From Pseudomonas sp. ICMP22404 (lineage in GTDB: Bacteria > Pseudomonadota > Gammaproteobacteria > Pseudomonadales > Pseudomonadaceae): a stretch of DNA of 35,644 bases. The notes under the pieces were generated by a model, which saw only the letters and a program-made list of their open reading frames with translations, was not told the origin of the DNA and made no database searches. The position numbers were made by a program, and so were the translations under genes. Location: assembly GCF_006227205.1 (NCBI RefSeq), contig NZ_VCNG01000027.1:1-35644 (forward strand), written 5' to 3'. Positions within the stretch are counted from its first letter, which is position 1; every line of letters starts with the position of its first letter. This document shows positions 1-7,636 of the stretch, in pieces.

Positions 1-510
1 ATTGCCATAACCGGTGAAGGCGCCGGTGCCGACGTAGGTCAGGCGCTCGACGTTTGCAGCCAGGATGGTGCCGCTCGGATTGATCACCGACACACGGACT
101 TCATCGTTGCCACCACCGGCCTGCTCGATGATGGTGGGTGTGAACCCCATGCCGATGTTGTAGATGTCATCGCCGCCCCCCCCTTCCAGCCGTACCCCTG
201 TGGCTGTGGTGTACGGGCCGGCGGAGAGAACGTCGTTGAAGGCGGAGCCTATGACCGTTTCGATACCAGTGAGAATATCCCCCTCTGCGTCGCCACCCCG
301 TCCAACAAGTCCAGTTCCCTGGCGCAAATCTATACTGATACCTTCAGTAGATGCCGAATAGTCAACAGTATCTGAACCAGCACCGCCATCAATTTTGTCT
401 GCGCCGGCAGTACTCTTGATGACGTCATTGCCACCCAGAGCGTTGATCTCATCATCCCCTGCGGTGCCAATTAGTGCATCTGCGCCGGCTGTTCCATTAA
501 TAACTGCCAT
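1..510 (-). CDS. RTX-type calcium-binding repeat protein (N-terminal part; continues beyond left edge)
   Basis: The minus-strand frame is open from an ATG at 508-510 to the window edge (170 codons). The protein starts MAVINGTAGADALIG and at once shows glycine/aspartate-rich nonapeptides of the hemolysin type: GTAGDDEINALGGNDVI, GADKIDGGAGSDTVDYSAS and, near residue 120, GGGGDDIYNIG. Such GGxGxDxux repeats bind Ca2+ in a beta-roll after secretion. There is no N-terminal signal peptide, which fits type I secretion through a C-terminal signal; that end is not visible. A purine-rich AAGGAAGAAG lies just before the ATG and decides the start. The passenger function (protease, lipase, adhesin, epimerase) cannot be told from this fragment. 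Family assignment is firm; the function is open. Confidence 0.85.
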   Translation of the reverse strand, partial: MAVINGTAGADALIGTAGDDEINALGGNDVIKSTAGADKIDGGAGSDTVDYSASTEGISIDLRQGTGLVGRGGDAEGDILTGIETVIGSAFNDVLSAGPYTTATGVRLEGGGGDDIYNIGMGFTPTIIEQAGGGNDEVRVSVINPSGTILAANVERLTYVGTGAFTGYGN

Positions 511-824
511 TTTTCTTCTTCCTTGATTTTAAGGAGGGTGGAGAGGGTCTTATACAATCACTGTTTTCTTACAAAATTGAACAAGAGCTCTGCAACACTT
601 CGGCTATTCCCAGTGAAACTTGAACGGAAGTTTCGTCCAGAATAGGAAAAATAAGCGGGTGTTAGTTTTGTCATGCGTTGATGCACAGGGTGGTAAACAG
701 CTAGCGCCAGGATACGAAACCTGGCAGAGCTTGCTCTCGACGGCGGAGTGCCAGGCAACGCCAATGTTGCTGAACCATCGCCATCGCGAGCAGGCTCGCT
801 CCCACAGGGATGGCGGGTCCATGT
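511..824. other. Intergenic stretch; one REP, no supported gene
   Basis: This 314-base gap lies downstream of the small lipoprotein gene and upstream of the RTX-type gene, both on the minus strand. Apart from the single REP palindrome at 781-808, I see no gene. Several overlapping reading frames here have no ribosome-binding site and no recognisable protein. The promoter of the RTX-type gene should lie in the part nearest 511. Confidence 0.5.
781..808. repeat. Single REP palindrome (family 1)
   Basis: The hairpin GCGAGC-AG-GCTCGC is followed by TCCCACAGGG. It is the same unit as in the paired REPs at 17396, 22801 and 34992, but no inverted partner lies nearby, so it is a singlet. It sits just after the stop codon of the small lipoprotein gene on the minus strand. 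Confidence 0.8.
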
Positions 825-971
825 CTATTTTTTCTGGGCGTCGGACTCTTTCATCTGCACCGAAGACTTGGTGCCGTCGGTGTTGTCCTTGGTTTCATTG
901 TCCGAATTGTCGAAGCAGCCTTGCAGGAGGAACAGGCTACAGGCGAGGCAGAACGTGCGCGTGAGGTTCAT
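825..971 (-). CDS. Small lipoprotein, 48 aa
   Basis: This short frame reads MNLTRTFCLACSLFLLQGCF followed by a hydrophilic, Asp/Asn/Lys/Ser-rich tail ending ESDAQKK. Residues 1-19 form a compact lipoprotein signal with lipobox LLQGC, so Cys19 would be lipidated. The mature part is only about 30 residues and probably disordered. Asp at position +2 is absent (it is Phe), which by the usual Lol rule predicts the outer membrane. CGGAG lies about 8 nt before the ATG. The gene is below normal length cut-offs, but its signal peptide and lipobox are convincing. I do not recognise a family. It is divergent from the iron-permease-like gene. Function unknown; entericidin-like or other envelope-stress lipoproteins are possible by size only. 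Confidence 0.65.
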   Translation of the reverse strand: MNLTRTFCLACSLFLLQGCFDNSDNETKDNTDGTKSSVQMKESDAQKK

Positions 972-1006
972 GGTGTACTCCGGCTGAGGGCTTTAAGGAG
1001 TGACCG

Positions 1007-1075
1007 ATGAAGGCAGCAATGGTTGCGACAGTCTTCCGCCAGGACGACAGACGTTCGCCCAGGCGCTGCACCTAA
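1007..1075 (+). CDS. Possible 22-aa small ORF or leader peptide
   Basis: A perfect AAGGAG (995-1000) stands 6 nt before an ATG that opens a 22-codon frame (MKAAMVATVFRQDDRRSPRRCT) ending in TAA. It lies 70 bases upstream of the iron-permease-like gene on the same strand. The ribosome-binding site is the only real support. There is no recognisable family, and the peptide may be a leader or chance. Confidence 0.2.
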   Translation: MKAAMVATVFRQDDRRSPRRCT

Positions 1076-1145
1076 ATGTAAGTAGAATTTTCACCGAGGC
1101 GTTGCTGTCAAACCAGACAGGTGCAATCCCATAAGGAACACAGCA

Positions 1146-1550
1146 ATGACCTTCGCTAAAATCGCGCAAAAACTGGCCCTGTGGGCGGGGAGCCCCAAGA
1201 CATTTCTGGGGGCTATCGTGCTCCTCGTGCTGTGGGCCTTGAGCGGGCCACTGTTCAAGTTCAACGATACGTGGCAGCTGATCATCAACACCTCCACGAC
1301 GATCATTACCTTCCTGATGGTATTCCTGATCCAGAACACACAAAACCGCGACACCGATATCCTGCACCTGAAGATCGACGAATTGTTGCGCGCAACCAAT
1401 GAAGCGCAAAACGCAATGCTCGGACTCGAGTCGCTGGACCTCAAGCAATTGGAGGCGCTGAGGAAGCATTACCAAGCCATGGGACAAGGCGAAGCCAAAA
1501 GTCTTGAAGGGTTGGAGCAGAAGAACAAGATCGATCTGAATCAATGTTGA
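1146..1550 (+). CDS. Low-affinity iron permease family protein
   Basis: This 134-residue protein has two hydrophobic segments (about residues 17-37, LGAIVLLVLWALSGPLF, and 44-63, LIINTSTTIITFLMVFLIQNT). A hydrophilic C-terminal half follows, with the hallmark NTQNRDTDILHLKIDELLRA. This is the pattern of the bacterial low-affinity iron permease family (Pfam Iron_permease), named after yeast Fet4; transport in the short bacterial members is not well established. The start is supported by AAGGAA 8 nt upstream. It appears monocistronic, ending in a strong hairpin at 1555-1587. The C-terminal half is likely a cytoplasmic amphipathic helix. Family is confident, function is not. Confidence 0.8.
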   Translation: MTFAKIAQKLALWAGSPKTFLGAIVLLVLWALSGPLFKFNDTWQLIINTSTTIITFLMVFLIQNTQNRDTDILHLKIDELLRATNEAQNAMLGLESLDLKQLEALRKHYQAMGQGEAKSLEGLEQKNKIDLNQC

Positions 1551-1554
1551 TCGC

Positions 1555-1587
1555 GATGCGCGAGTGGTACGGCGCCACTCGCGCATC
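1555..1587. terminator. Strong inverted repeat, likely bidirectional terminator
   Basis: GATGCGCGAGTGG and CCACTCGCGCATC form a perfect 13-bp stem with a 7-nt loop. It is placed 4 bases after the iron-permease-like stop and 11 bases after the stop of the convergent SDR gene. The T-run is poor on both sides, so termination is inferred mainly from position and stem strength. Confidence 0.6.
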
Positions 1588-1598
1588 CTTAGCACGCC

Positions 1599-2507
1599 TC
1601 AAGGCAGCGGATTACCACCGGTCACGCCGAAAACTTCGCCGGTGATGTAGCTCGATTCCTGAGACGCCAACAGTACATATAACGGCGCACATTCGGCCGG
1701 CTGTCCGGGACGCTTCATCGGCACCTGGGAGCCGAAGGTAGGAATTTTCTCCTGGGGTTGTCCGCCGCTGGGTTGCAGCACCGTCCAGATCGGCCCGGGT
1801 GCCACGGCGTTGACGCGGATGCCCTTGCCGATCACTTGCCCCGCCAATGCCTTGGTGAACGCCACGATGGCCGCCTTGGTGGTGGCGTAGTCCAGCAGCG
1901 TCGCGGACGGATCGTAAGACTGGATCGAGGCGGTGTTGATGACCGTTGCCCCTGCCGGCATCAGCGGCACCGCGGCCTTGCAGATCCAGAACATCGCGTA
2001 GATGTTGGTTTTCATGGTGTCATCGAATTGTGCGGTGGTGATGTCGGCGATGTCCTTTTGCGCCTCCTGTTTACCGGCAACGTTTACCAGGATATCCAAG
2101 CCCCCCAATTGCTCGTGGGCGCTCCTCACCAGTTGGACGCAGAAGGATTCGTCCTTGAGATCACCGGGAATCGCAATGGCCTTGCGGCCTTCGGCTTCGA
2201 TCAGTTCGATGACTTGCCGAGCGTCGCGCTCTTCGCTGGGCAGGTAATTGATCGCGACGTCAGCCCCCTCCCGGGCGTAGGCAATGGCTGCCGCGCGGCC
2301 GATCCCCGAGTCAGCACCGGTCACCAGCGCCTTGCGACCTTCCAGACGGCCGAAGCCTTGGTAGCTTTTTTCACCATGATCGGGCTTGGGCACCATGTCC
2401 TGGTCGATACCGGGCGGCGATTGCGGCTGGTCGGGAAACGGTGGACGGGGATATTGGGTCAGCGGGTTCTGCATCGCGTATTGGTTGGGTTCTCGGCGTG
2501 TGGACAT
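1599..2507 (-). CDS. SDR family oxidoreductase (YghA/YdaD-like, extended N-terminus)
   Basis: A short-chain dehydrogenase/reductase of 302 residues. The Rossmann motif TGADSGIG is at 63-70, NVAG at about 142-145, the catalytic Ser at about 194 (NTASIQSY), and Tyr207/Lys211 in YATTK. The first 50 residues are rich in Pro and Gln (PRPPFPDQPQSPPG). This extension is typical of the stress-associated SDR subgroup containing E. coli YghA and Bacillus YdaD/YhdF. The ATG at 2505-2507 is chosen because AAGGAG precedes it by 8 nt; an in-frame ATG 30 bases earlier has no such site. It follows the DUF4142 gene by 74 bases on the same strand and may be cotranscribed. The substrate is unknown. The active site looks complete. 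Confidence 0.88.
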   Translation of the reverse strand: MSTRREPNQYAMQNPLTQYPRPPFPDQPQSPPGIDQDMVPKPDHGEKSYQGFGRLEGRKALVTGADSGIGRAAAIAYAREGADVAINYLPSEERDARQVIELIEAEGRKAIAIPGDLKDESFCVQLVRSAHEQLGGLDILVNVAGKQEAQKDIADITTAQFDDTMKTNIYAMFWICKAAVPLMPAGATVINTASIQSYDPSATLLDYATTKAAIVAFTKALAGQVIGKGIRVNAVAPGPIWTVLQPSGGQPQEKIPTFGSQVPMKRPGQPAECAPLYVLLASQESSYITGEVFGVTGGNPLP

Positions 2508-2581
2508 CGAGGCTCTCCTTTTCGGCGGGCAAGACAAGCCGGGAGCTGACGCCCCGGCCCTGAATGTAAGACGTGCCGCGA

Positions 2582-3085
2582 TCAGCGGCTGGCCTGCAGC
2601 GCCCTTGCCATCTCCAGGTGGGTCTGCAATTTAGGCAGGGTTTCATCGGCAAACGCTTTGATTTCCGGCACTTCGGTGGTTTTGGCCTCCTGCTCGATCT
2701 GTGCGATGGCGTCCTCGGTGGCCTTGACCTGGCTGGCGGCATAAGCGGCTTCGAACGACTCGCCTTCCTGCATCTGCGGGATCATGGTCTTGGCCTTGTC
2801 AGCGACTTCCTCCCGCGGTGCGACAGGCAGGTCGAGTTTTTTCGCAATCTTGGCCAGATGCTGATTGGCGGTGGTGCGGTCGTTGATCACCATGATGGTG
2901 TAATCCTTTACCTCCCTGGACTCGGCTTTGCCGTGGGCCATGCGACTGGCCTCGATGTCGGCCATGCCTTTGGCAGAGGCATCGTTGATGAATTCAGCTG
3001 GCGATTGGGCCCAGGCACTGTTGGCACCCAGGCCCATCAGCACGACGAGACTGGTGGTGCGAAAAAAGGTAGCCATCCGGCTCAT
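2582..3085 (-). CDS. DUF4142 domain-containing periplasmic protein
   Basis: This 167-residue protein has a signal peptide (TSLVVLMGLGANSAWA, cleavage likely after Ala26). The mature part is almost wholly helical and follows the DUF4142 pattern: FINDASAKGMADIEASRMA, then AESREVKDYTIMVINDRTTANQHLAKIA, and a C-terminal DETLPKLQTHLEMA. The His in the last helix and the DRT/H pairs in the middle resemble the ferritin-like four-helix layout suggested for this family. GGAGG stands 8 nt before the chosen ATG. It is placed upstream of the stress-type SDR. Members are often stress-induced in other bacteria; the molecular function is not known. Confidence 0.88.
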   Translation of the reverse strand: MSRMATFFRTTSLVVLMGLGANSAWAQSPAEFINDASAKGMADIEASRMAHGKAESREVKDYTIMVINDRTTANQHLAKIAKKLDLPVAPREEVADKAKTMIPQMQEGESFEAAYAASQVKATEDAIAQIEQEAKTTEVPEIKAFADETLPKLQTHLEMARALQASR

Positions 3086-3416
3086 GGTCGCGCCCTCCTC
3101 GTAGTTAAAAGTTCGGGCAGGTCTCCCTGCCTCTGTATCAGAACCACCGATGACCGATCAGCGACATGTCCGACCCGCTTTTCCGCAGGGGCTTGTCGGC
3201 GGTCATGAGGGTGGTCCTCCCACTTTTGCGACCCGCTCCAAGCACCTTGGTTCGATCATGGGCGATATTTCCGGGATGAATGCTTCGTGAGCCCGGCATG
3301 GTCTGGCCCTCAAGATGCTTGAATGTTGGCGAGCCGGGCCTGCCTGATATTCGAAAGGACCAGGGGCGCAAAGGTTTGAATAAATACGCGGCGCCACGAC
3401 GAACGGTGACGTGCTT
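3086..3416. other. Intergenic stretch with one possible tiny ORF
   Basis: This 331-base gap separates the diguanylate cyclase (3' end at 3417) from the DUF4142 gene (start 3085), both on the minus strand. The promoter for DUF4142-SDR should be here, but I see no clear -35/-10 pair. The only candidate gene is the 22-codon frame at 3138-3206. Confidence 0.4.
3138..3206 (-). CDS. Possible 22-aa small ORF
   Basis: GGGAGG lies 9 nt before an ATG opening MTADKPLRKSGSDMSLIGHRWF, which ends in TGA. It precedes the DUF4142 gene on the same strand. The peptide is basic and unrecognised. Only the ribosome-binding site supports it. Confidence 0.2.
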   Translation of the reverse strand: MTADKPLRKSGSDMSLIGHRWF

Positions 3417-4766
3417 TCAGATGTCGAAGGCTCTGTGATTCTGGCGCTTGGCGGCGTACATCGCTTGGTCAGCATGGCGGAACAGTGCGACGTCTTCGAT
3501 GCCATGGTCCGGGAAACAGGCCACGCCGATACTCGGCTCGATGCTCAGGCAGTGCCCATCTAGTCGCAGCGGCTGGGTCAGCGCCTGACGGATCTTTTCT
3601 TGCACAACGTGGGCATCTTCCAGCGCCTGGATGCTATGGAGCAACACCACGAACTCATCGCCACCAATACGCGCAACCGTGTCGGAATCACGTACGCAGC
3701 CCTGGAGCCGACTGGCCACCGCTTGCAACAGCATGTCACCGACGCCATGACCATAGGTGTCGTTGACCTGCTTGAAGCGATCCAGGTCGATGTACAGCAA
3801 TGCCATGCGCCCTGACGCTACTCGGGCACTCGCCAGCGCGGCCTTGAACCGTTCACGCAGCAGTTCGCGATTCGGCACCTGGGTCAACTGGTCGTATTGC
3901 GCCATGCGCTGCAACCGGGCATGCAATTGCTGGCGTTCGACGGCGAGGGTGATCTGCGCACAGACATACTGCAGCAATTCCATGTCCTGCTCGGTGTAGC
4001 GCTCCTTGTCCTGGGCACTCTTGAGGATCATTGCGCCAATCGTGCCGTTTTGCGAGTTCAGCGGCACACCCAGCCAGCATGGCGCGCCCGGCTGCTCCAC
4101 GAGGTCGAAAAAAGCCGGTGGCAATGGGTTGCAATCAGGTGTCAACAGGATCGGCTGACCGCTTCGGATCACCTCGGCGCACAAACGCCCGGTGATCGTC
4201 CCCGGCAGTTCGGGTTGCCGTTCCTCGTCGTCGACGTGATAGGCAAAATTCAGTTGGGCGCATTGTTCATCGTACAGCGCCACCGAGAAGTTCAGGGCCG
4301 GCAGCCACTCGCCGATGATCAGGTGGATACGCTTGAATAGCGCAAGCAGGTCTGCCGCGGCATGGGCCGCTTCGGAAATGGCGTACAGCGCTGCCTGTCG
4401 GGACTCGGCCAGTTTACGTTCGGTAATGTCGCGGGCCACGGCGATGCGCAATTGATCCATTTCTGACCAGCGCGCCGACCACAGGATATGCACCACCCGA
4501 CCGTCCTTGCGCAGGTAGCGGTTCTCGAAGTTGAGCTTGGGCTCGCCGTCCATGATCTCCCGCGCAGCGTCAAGGGTACGCTGGCGGTCGCCGGGGTGAA
4601 CCAGTTCGATCATCGGCCGACCGATCAGCTCCTGGGGGGTGTAACCGAGAATGCGTTCGCAGGCGGCACTGACAAACACGAAACGTCCCTGGCCGTCGAC
4701 GGCACACACGGCGTCCAGCAGAAGGTCGATGTAACTGGCCAGCGGTGCGGAATCTCGAATACCCAT
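3417..4766 (-). CDS. Diguanylate cyclase with PAS and GAF sensor domains
   Basis: A 449-residue soluble signalling protein. A PAS domain spans about 10-115 (DAVCAVDGQGRFVFVSAACERILGY, then the PAC segment ENRYLRKDGRVVHILW and DITERK). A GAF domain spans about 125-280 (WLGVPL, VCAQITLAVERQQ), and a GGDEF domain spans 288-449. The catalytic signature GGDEF is intact at 368-372. The inhibitory site RxxD (RDSD) stands at 359-362, exactly five residues before it, so the enzyme should make c-di-GMP and be inhibited by it. There is no EAL domain and no membrane segment, so the signal is cytoplasmic. The ribosome-binding site before 4766 is weak, so the start is slightly uncertain. It stands alone in its transcription unit. 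Confidence 0.93.
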   Translation of the reverse strand: MGIRDSAPLASYIDLLLDAVCAVDGQGRFVFVSAACERILGYTPQELIGRPMIELVHPGDRQRTLDAAREIMDGEPKLNFENRYLRKDGRVVHILWSARWSEMDQLRIAVARDITERKLAESRQAALYAISEAAHAAADLLALFKRIHLIIGEWLPALNFSVALYDEQCAQLNFAYHVDDEERQPELPGTITGRLCAEVIRSGQPILLTPDCNPLPPAFFDLVEQPGAPCWLGVPLNSQNGTIGAMILKSAQDKERYTEQDMELLQYVCAQITLAVERQQLHARLQRMAQYDQLTQVPNRELLRERFKAALASARVASGRMALLYIDLDRFKQVNDTYGHGVGDMLLQAVASRLQGCVRDSDTVARIGGDEFVVLLHSIQALEDAHVVQEKIRQALTQPLRLDGHCLSIEPSIGVACFPDHGIEDVALFRHADQAMYAAKRQNHRAFDI

Positions 4767-5224
4767 TGGCTGGAAGCCATCCGGAGAATGCAGCGGTGGG
4801 CGAATTGGGTGATCGGACTACACCCACGATACAAAGAGGATAGCGCAGGCAATCAAACCATCCGAGAAATTGATTGCAATATGCCACCCATTGGCTAATC
4901 GGTATGACAGAGCGGCCCCTCAAGGGACTTTCGCAAAAAAAAATGACTGTTACGCCTGTTTACCGATGCCTTGACAGCGCTTCAGGCCAGGTAAAACGCA
5001 GCGGATCCGGGGACATCCGGACAAACCCACCTAGCTCCGACTCCCCGCAGGGATTCCCCGTCCACGTTCATAGGCAAGCTCCTACACGGAAGACTCCGGC
5101 AGCCCTCAAACACGCCGGAAACAGCCGATTCAAAGCCCTGGGCGATGGTCTGTAAAGTCCGGAAACACACAGATATTGAAACACCCACGGACAGCACTTC
5201 TCAACCAAGGAATGTAATCGCACC
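4767..5224. other. Divergent intergenic region upstream of the oxoamine-synthase unit
   Basis: 458 bases between two divergently read genes (cyclase to the left, synthase to the right). It must hold promoters for both. It contains an A9 tract at about 4935-4943 and no convincing protein-coding frame. AAGGA at 5204-5208 is the likely but distant ribosome-binding site for the synthase. Nothing else was recognised. Confidence 0.4.
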
Positions 5225-6460
5225 ATGAACCAGATCGCGCAACCCACCCATCGTTTCACCAACTACCGCAAGGTCATCTCCCTGTCGGATCAGGACTGGC
5301 AGTGCGCCGAGGCCGGAAAAATCTCGGGGCTCAATGTCGAGGTCAAGACGCCCAACGTCCTGGTCGACCAGTACGGCCGCACCTTTCACCACTTCGGGAC
5401 GACGTCCTATCTGGGCCTGGATTATCACCCTGCCTTGCTGGATGGCGCCATGACCGCGCTATGGGAAACCGGAACCCTGCATGTCGCCAACTCGAAGAGT
5501 CGCTGCAAGCTGGCGATCCTGGCGCAGTACGAAACGCAACTGTCGGAACTGTTCGGTGCCAGCTGCCTGAGTGCCTTGTCCTGCAGCGCGGCCAGCGCCG
5601 GGATCCTGCCGCTGCTGGCCAGCGGTGCACTTACGGGCAATCGGCCACCCGTCATGGTGTTCGACAAACATGCCCATTATTCGATGAACCACTTCAAGAC
5701 CGCCTGCGCCGATGAAACCCAGGTCATCACCTGCCCGCACAACGACATGGACTTCATCGAAGACCTGTGCAAACGAGAGCGCAACGTCGCCTATGTAACT
5801 GACGGCGCCTACAGCATGGGCGGAACGGCGGACCTGGACAGCCTGCTGTTTCTCAAGCAGCGATATGGCCTGTTCCTGTACCTGGACGACTCCCACGCAT
5901 TGTCCACCGTCGGCAAATACGGTGCGGGGCTGGTCCGTTCGCGTCTACCCGCCGTGGACGAGCGCACGCTGATCGTCGCCTCGCTGGCAAAATCGTTCGG
6001 CGCCAGTGGCGGGTTGGCCATGTTCGGCAGTGAACGGCATAAAGCGCTGGTGCAGCGTTACGGTGGGCCGAGCACCTGGTCCCAGAGCCTGAACGCAGCG
6101 GCCATTGGTGCCGGCATGGCTTCGATCCGGCTGCATCGCAGCCGGGAACTGGTCTCGTTGCAGGAGCGTTTGCAGACTAATATCCGCGTCTTCGATAACC
6201 TTGTCCGTACCGAGCAGTACGGCAACCCGATGGCGATACGTCTGGTGCCCTGCGGTGAGGCAACCCTGGCCAACCGCGTGGCGGGTGAGCTGGCCGAGTT
6301 GGGGTACTTCACTTCGGCGGTGTTTTTCCCCGTGGTGCCACAAGACAAGGCGGCCATCCGCATTACCCTGCGCGCCGACATGGAGCCGAGCGTGATCCGG
6401 TCCTTCTGCGAACAGATCATCAACCTGCTGCAAGCCCACGGGCGTGATATCCGCACCTGA
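5225..6460 (+). CDS. CqsA-like alpha-oxoamine synthase (PLP-dependent, fold type I)
   Basis: A 411-residue PLP enzyme of the alpha-oxoamine synthase class, which joins an acyl-CoA to an amino acid with loss of CO2. Visible residues: DKHAHYSMNHF (ring-stacking His at 149/151), TDGAYSMGGTADL at 192-204, DDSH at 221-224 (pyridine-N Asp and His), and the Schiff-base Lys256 in ASLAKSFGASGG. The usual HxxLE motif after the SR pair is missing; the segment reads LAQYETQLSEL. Vibrio CqsA, which makes the aminoketone precursor of CAI-1, also lacks that motif and shares ASLAK. KBL, AONS and ALAS normally keep it. The next gene, 12 bases away, is an exporter. There are no biotin or heme genes around, which argues against BioF or HemA. 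Product unknown; a secreted signal or antimetabolite is an inference. Confidence 0.8.
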   Translation: MNQIAQPTHRFTNYRKVISLSDQDWQCAEAGKISGLNVEVKTPNVLVDQYGRTFHHFGTTSYLGLDYHPALLDGAMTALWETGTLHVANSKSRCKLAILAQYETQLSELFGASCLSALSCSAASAGILPLLASGALTGNRPPVMVFDKHAHYSMNHFKTACADETQVITCPHNDMDFIEDLCKRERNVAYVTDGAYSMGGTADLDSLLFLKQRYGLFLYLDDSHALSTVGKYGAGLVRSRLPAVDERTLIVASLAKSFGASGGLAMFGSERHKALVQRYGGPSTWSQSLNAAAIGAGMASIRLHRSRELVSLQERLQTNIRVFDNLVRTEQYGNPMAIRLVPCGEATLANRVAGELAELGYFTSAVFFPVVPQDKAAIRITLRADMEPSVIRSFCEQIINLLQAHGRDIRT

Positions 6461-6472
6461 CATGAGTCCTCG

Positions 6473-7636
6473 ATGAAAAACCGTACAACCCTGATCGTCA
6501 CTTGCACCACCGTTTTCCTGGCACAACTGGGCATGAGCATCTACCTGCCCGCGCTACCTGATATTGCCCGGGATCTTGGAGCCGATGCATCCCGGGTGTC
6601 CTGGGGCCTGTCGGTGTACCTGATCGGCATGGCACTGCCCATGCTGGCGTGGGGCAGCCTGAGCGAACGCCTGGGGCGTAAAGTGGTTTTGCTGGCGGCA
6701 TTGGGGCTGTATGGGCTGGGCAACCTGGCCCTGCCCCTTGGCACCTCGGTGGAGGGGTTCCTGGCGTTCAGATTGATCCAGGGCATCGGGGCCAGCGGTA
6801 TATCGGTGATGGCACGGGTCCTGATCCGTGACAGCTTCAGCGGCGATCAGCTGGCAAAAGCCTTGTCATGGATATCGATAGCCTTCGTGATCGCCCTCGG
6901 CATCGGCCAATACCTGGGCGCGTTGATCCAGGCTGCTCTGGGTTGGGAAGCGATCTTTTATGGAATGGGCACCGCCTGCCTGATCATGGCTGCGGCGGTT
7001 TCCCGGGCCAGGTTCCCGATACTGACGGAGAGCAGCAGTGGACAGTCGGCATCGAGTGCATACGGACAGATACTGCTGCAGCGCAGTTTCCTGCTGCCGG
7101 CCCTTGCGGGAGGGCTGGGGTACGGTGTGATCATCGCCTTCAACACAACAGCGCCGCTCATTCTGCAAGAAGGCTTTCATTGGTCGGCGATCGAGTACGG
7201 CCTGCTGGGCTGGCCGATCAGTGCCGCGTACCTGCTCGGCGCACTGGCGGTGAATGCCTTTGTGCTGCGCACCGGCCAGCGACGGCTGATGGACTGGGGC
7301 ATCGCGCTGGTGCTGGGAGGAAGCGCGACCATGCTGGTGAGCAGCCTTACCCTGGGCAGCATCGCGTTGCTGTTCTGGTTACCGTACTGCCTGGCCGTGT
7401 TCGGCCAGTCGTTGAACTACCCCATCAGCCTGTCCCTGGCCAACGAAGGCTCACCCGTGCCCGGCGCCTACGCCATGGCATTGAGCGGTTTCCTGCACCA
7501 ATTGATGGCCGCGCTGATCGGGGCCATGGCCAGTCTGTTATCGAGTCAACAGGCCTGGCCGTTGGCGACGTTGTGCGCGCTGCTGGCAGTGGCGGCCATG
7601 GTCTGCGTGCGAGTCATGCCGCCCCGGAGCCCTTAA
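6473..7636 (+). CDS. Bcr/CflA-type MFS efflux transporter
   Basis: A 387-residue transporter with 12 hydrophobic segments. The N-terminal signature of drug-exporting 12-TM MFS proteins is present: MSIYLPALPDIARDLG (TM1 and loop), then GSLSERLGRKVVLLAALGLY (motif A between TM2 and TM3), and RLIQGIGASGISVMARVLIRD (motif with the TM4 Arg). These are typical of the Bcr/CflA multidrug family. It starts 12 bases after the synthase, so the pair is almost certainly cotranscribed; the exporter probably carries the synthase product or gives self-protection. Its TAA overlaps the stop codon of the convergent alcohol dehydrogenase. The substrate cannot be read from sequence. Confidence 0.88.
   Translation: MKNRTTLIVTCTTVFLAQLGMSIYLPALPDIARDLGADASRVSWGLSVYLIGMALPMLAWGSLSERLGRKVVLLAALGLYGLGNLALPLGTSVEGFLAFRLIQGIGASGISVMARVLIRDSFSGDQLAKALSWISIAFVIALGIGQYLGALIQAALGWEAIFYGMGTACLIMAAAVSRARFPILTESSSGQSASSAYGQILLQRSFLLPALAGGLGYGVIIAFNTTAPLILQEGFHWSAIEYGLLGWPISAAYLLGALAVNAFVLRTGQRRLMDWGIALVLGGSATMLVSSLTLGSIALLFWLPYCLAVFGQSLNYPISLSLANEGSPVPGAYAMALSGFLHQLMAALIGAMASLLSSQQAWPLATLCALLAVAAMVCVRVMPPRSP

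Noticed and set aside
620..964. Plus-strand frames of 66-114 codons in the gap and over the small lipoprotein
   Set aside because: They run through the REP palindrome and opposite the lipoprotein gene and have no ribosome-binding site.
5225..6460. Considered as biotin-synthesis BioF or Kbl
   Set aside because: No biotin or threonine-degradation genes adjoin it, and the HxxLE motif of those enzymes is missing.
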